64,000 nt of DNA from Osmia lignaria lignaria (Eukaryota; Arthropoda; Insecta; Hymenoptera; Megachilidae), in NCBI RefSeq assembly GCF_051020975.1, contig NW_027478162.1, positions 22,258,001 to 22,322,000 of the forward strand. Direction: 5' to 3'. Numbering within the stretch: position 1 is the stretch's first letter; each line of letters opens with the position of its first letter. Made by a program: the position numbers and the translations under genes. The notes under the pieces are model-generated. The model saw nothing but the letters and a program-made list of their open reading frames with translations, searched no databases and had not been told where the DNA came from. Shown here in pieces: positions 61,492-64,000 of this stretch.

Positions 61492-64000
61492 TCTTCGTTT
61501 CCGAGATATTTGCAGATTTATCTCAAGGGAAGGGGCCTGACGGACATATTTCGAGATATTTCTTCTTCTTGTTGTTCTTCTTCTGCACAGCTAAGCTGGA
61601 AGTGGCATTTGCAGCTCGCAATAGTGCAGAGTTATCTCAAAGAAAGGGGCCACGGTGTTTCTGTATCTCTATTATGTTGGTGCGGCTTCGGAACTTTTAA
61701 ATATCTTGATATATCTCGAGAACTACGCATCTGATCAAAAAATATCATAGAACATAAAAAGTAGGAAACTTAATTCTCTACAAAAAAGGTCTCTTAACAT
61801 TTTGCCATAGCTCGCTTCTTTTCCGAGATATTTGCAGATATATCTCAAGGGAAGGGGCCTGACGGACATATTTCGAGATATTTCTTCTTCTTGTTGTTCT
61901 TCTTCTGCACAGCTAACCTGGAAGTGGCATTTGCAGCTCGCAATAGTGCAGAGTTATCTCAAAGAAAGGGGCCACGGTGTTTCTGTATCTCTATTATGTT
62001 GGTGCGGCTTCGGAACTTTTAAATATCTTGATATATCTCGAGAACTACGCTTCTGATCAAAAAATATCATAGAACATAAATTGTAGGAAACATAATTCTC
62101 TACAAAAAAGGTCTCTTAACATTTTGCCATAGCTCGCTTCGTTTCCGAGATATTTGCAGATATATCTCAAGGGAAGGGGCCTGACGGACATATTTCGAGA
62201 TATTTCTTCTTCTTGTTGTACTTCTTCTGCACAGCTAAGCTGGAAGTGGCATTTACAGCTCGCAATAGTGCAAAGTTATCTCAAAGAAAGGGGCGACGGT
62301 GTTTCTGTATCTCTATTATGTTGGTGCGGCTTCGGAACTTTTAAATATCTTGATATATCTCGAGAACTACGCTTCTGATCAAAAAATATCATAGAACATA
62401 AATTGTAGGAAACATAATTCTCTACAAAAAAGGTCTCTTAACATTTTGCCATAGCTCGCTTCGTTTCCGAGATATTTGCAGATATATCTCAAGGGAAGGG
62501 GCCTGACGGACATATTTCGAGATATTTCTTCTTCTTGTTGTACTTCTTCTGCACAGCTAAGCTGGAAGTGGCATTTACAGCTCGCAATAGTGCAAAGTTA
62601 TCTCAAAGAAAGGGGCGACGGTGTTTCTGTATCTCTATTATGTTGGTGCGGCTTCGGAACTTTTAAATATCTTGATATATCTCGAGAACTACGCATCTGA
62701 TCAAAAAATATCATAGAACATAAAAAGTAGGAAACTTAATTCTCTACAAAAAAGGTCTCTTAACATTTTGCCATAGCTCGCTTCGTTTCCGAGATATTTG
62801 CAGATTTATCTCAAGGGAAGGGGCCTGACGGACATATTTCGAGATATTTCTTCTTCTTGTTGTTCTTCTTCTGCACAGCTAAGCTGGAAGTGGCATTTGC
62901 GGCTCGCACTAGTGAAGAGTTATCTCAAAGAAAGGGGCCACGGTGTTTCTGTATCTCTATTATGTTGGTGCGGCTTCGGAACTTTTAAATATCTCGATAT
63001 ATCTCGAAAACTACGCTTCTGATCAAAAAATATCATAGAACATAAATTGTAGGAAACGTAATTCTCTACAAAAAAGGTCTCTTAACATTTTGCCATAGCT
63101 CGCTTCGTTTCCGAGATATTTGCAGATTTATCTCAAGGGAAGGGGCCTGACGGACATATTTCGAGATATTTCTTCTTCTTGTTGTTCTTCTTCTGCACAG
63201 CTAAGCGGGAAGTGGCATTTGCAGCTCGCAATAGTGCAGAGTTATCTCAAAGAAAGGGGCCACGGTGTTTCTGTATCTCTATTATGTTGGTGCGGCTTCG
63301 GAACTTTTAAATATCTTGATATATCTCGAGAACTACGCATCTGATCAAAAAATATCATAGAACATAAAAAGTAGGAAACTTAATTCTCTACAAAAAAGGT
63401 CTCTTAACATTTTGCCATAGCTCTCTTCGTTTCCGAGATATTTGCAGATTTATCTCAAGGGAAGGGGCCTGACGGACATATTTCGAGATATTTCTTCTTC
63501 TTGTTGTTCTTCTTCTGCACAGCTAAGCTGGAAGTGGCATTTGCGGCTCGCACTAGTGCAGAGTTATCTCAAAGAAAGGGGCCACGGTGTTTCTGTATCT
63601 CTATTATGTTGGTGCGGCTTCGGAACTTTTAAATATCTCGATATATCTCGAAAACTACGCTTCTGATCAAAAAATATCATAGAACATAAATTGTAGGAAA
63701 CATAATTCTCTACAAAAAAGTTCTCTTAACATTTTGCCATAGCTCGCTTCGTTTCCGAGATATTTGCAGATATATCTCAAGGGAAGGGGCCTGACGGACA
63801 TATTTCGAGATATTTCTTCTTCTTGTTGTTCTTCTTCTGCACAGCTAAGCTGGAAGTGGCATTTACAGCTCGCAATAGTGCAAAGTTATCTCAAAGAAAG
63901 GGGCCACGGTGTTTCTGTATCTCTATTATGTTGGTGCGGCTTCGGAACTTTTAAATATCTTGATATATCTCGAGAACTGCGCATCTGATCAAAAAATATC
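61492..64000 (+). repeat. Right-end mixed domain
   Basis: The units are a plain type A, CTAACCTGG, two adjacent TGTACTTC/GGGGCGACGG units, GTGAAGAG type B, AAGCGGGAAG, type B and a TGCAAAGTT unit cut by the window edge. The pair at 62130-62773 corresponds to the single unit at 38306-38627. The first of the pair has a type B tail (CGCTTCTGATC, AAATTGTAGG), so it is a hybrid made when the unit was doubled. Confidence 0.78.
63740..64000 (+). repeat. Monomer truncated by the window end
   Basis: The first 261 bp of a unit with GATATATCTC, TTTACAGCTC, TGCAAAGTT and GAACTGCGC, as in 25110-25431. The array clearly continues beyond the window. Confidence 0.95.

Larger units (their letters stand above)
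1..64000 (+). repeat. 322-bp satellite DNA array, entire window
   Basis: The same unit recurs head to tail from the first to the last base, with no unique sequence between units and no inversion. Counting the recurring TAGCTCGC phase gives 198 full units plus a partial one. The total shortfall from a strict 322-bp grid is 17 bases, fully explained by 12 units that are 1 or 2 bp short. Units differ mainly by shared single-base variants, so variation is carried in haplotypes that are copied as blocks. Arrays of this type are characteristic of eukaryotic heterochromatin. The unit is about twice 161 bp, which would suit two nucleosomes, but that is only a size argument. I do not recognise the family. 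The array runs off both window ends, so its true length is unknown. Confidence 0.98.

Noticed and set aside
25..63988. About 190 plus-strand open frames of 62-84 codons with a Cys/Ser-rich stretch
   Set aside because: They are one frame repeated once per satellite unit, usually starting at TTG, out of frame with the next unit and broken in several monomers. There is no sign of protein constraint, so none is annotated as CDS.
1..64000. CRISPR array
   Set aside because: The repeated unit is 322 bp and contiguous. There are no short repeats separated by unique spacers and no cas genes.
1..64000. Transposon, LTR or insertion sequence as source of the repeat
   Set aside because: No terminal repeats, target-site duplications or transposase or reverse transcriptase frame are present. 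No unit is interrupted by foreign sequence.
1..64000. Ribosomal, 5S, tRNA, histone or snRNA tandem genes
   Set aside because: The 322-bp unit contains no recognisable RNA gene core, no A/B box pair and no histone-type coding frame.

Overview
The whole 64 kb window is one uninterrupted head-to-tail satellite DNA array. I find no gene, RNA gene, mobile element, CRISPR array or unique sequence anywhere in it. The repeat unit is 322 bp. With the phase used here, each unit starts at TAGCTCGC (position 1). That gives 198 complete monomers plus a final one cut by the window edge at 63740-64000, all in the same orientation. Of the complete monomers, 186 are exactly 322 bp and 12 are 320 or 321 bp. 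Those 12 short units trace to only four distinct small deletions that were later copied. I see no insertions with a net length effect. One monomer counted by hand (2601-2922) is about 39% G+C, with 10-11 CpG dinucleotides, so CpG is not strongly depleted.

The composition, the repeat length and the scale of the array point to eukaryotic heterochromatin (pericentromeric, centromeric or subtelomeric). The lack of CpG depletion fits an invertebrate such as an insect better than a vertebrate, but this is inference. I do not recognise the satellite family and cannot name the species.

Layout. (1) 1-8075 is an older-looking, mixed domain with short-period (mostly two-monomer) relationships and several variants not seen further right. 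(2) 8076-19046 is a 17-monomer higher-order repeat in two tandem copies (period 5,472 bp) with no difference that I can see. (3) 18995-22856 holds smaller amplifications: a five-monomer period partly repeated, then a perfect tandem of three-monomer units. (4) 23178-26543, 32188-35690 and 43778-47300 are three copies of an 11-monomer block. Between the first two lies a cluster of mosaic monomers (26398-29614) in which one unit switches from one variant to another mid-monomer. (5) 35408-37983 is a four-monomer tandem duplication. (6) 39594-44105 and 56980-61491 are two copies of a 14-monomer block 17.4 kb apart, with only about two differences. (7) 48477-55560 is another 11-monomer unit in two tandem copies, joined at a visible hybrid monomer. 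(8) 61492-64000 reuses variants from the 25-38 kb part.

Two main monomer lineages run through the array. They differ at linked sites in both halves of the unit. Type A has CAGCTCGCAATAG with CTTGATATATCTCGAG and a tail AAAAAGTAGG. Type B has CGGCTCGCACTAG with CTCGATATATCTCGAAAA and a tail AAATTGTAGG. Mosaics of the two are common. The picture is a satellite that evolves by in-register unequal exchange and block amplification. Most monomers contain a 225-nt open frame, but it normally begins with TTG, is not continuous between units and shows no sign of protein constraint, so no CDS is annotated.
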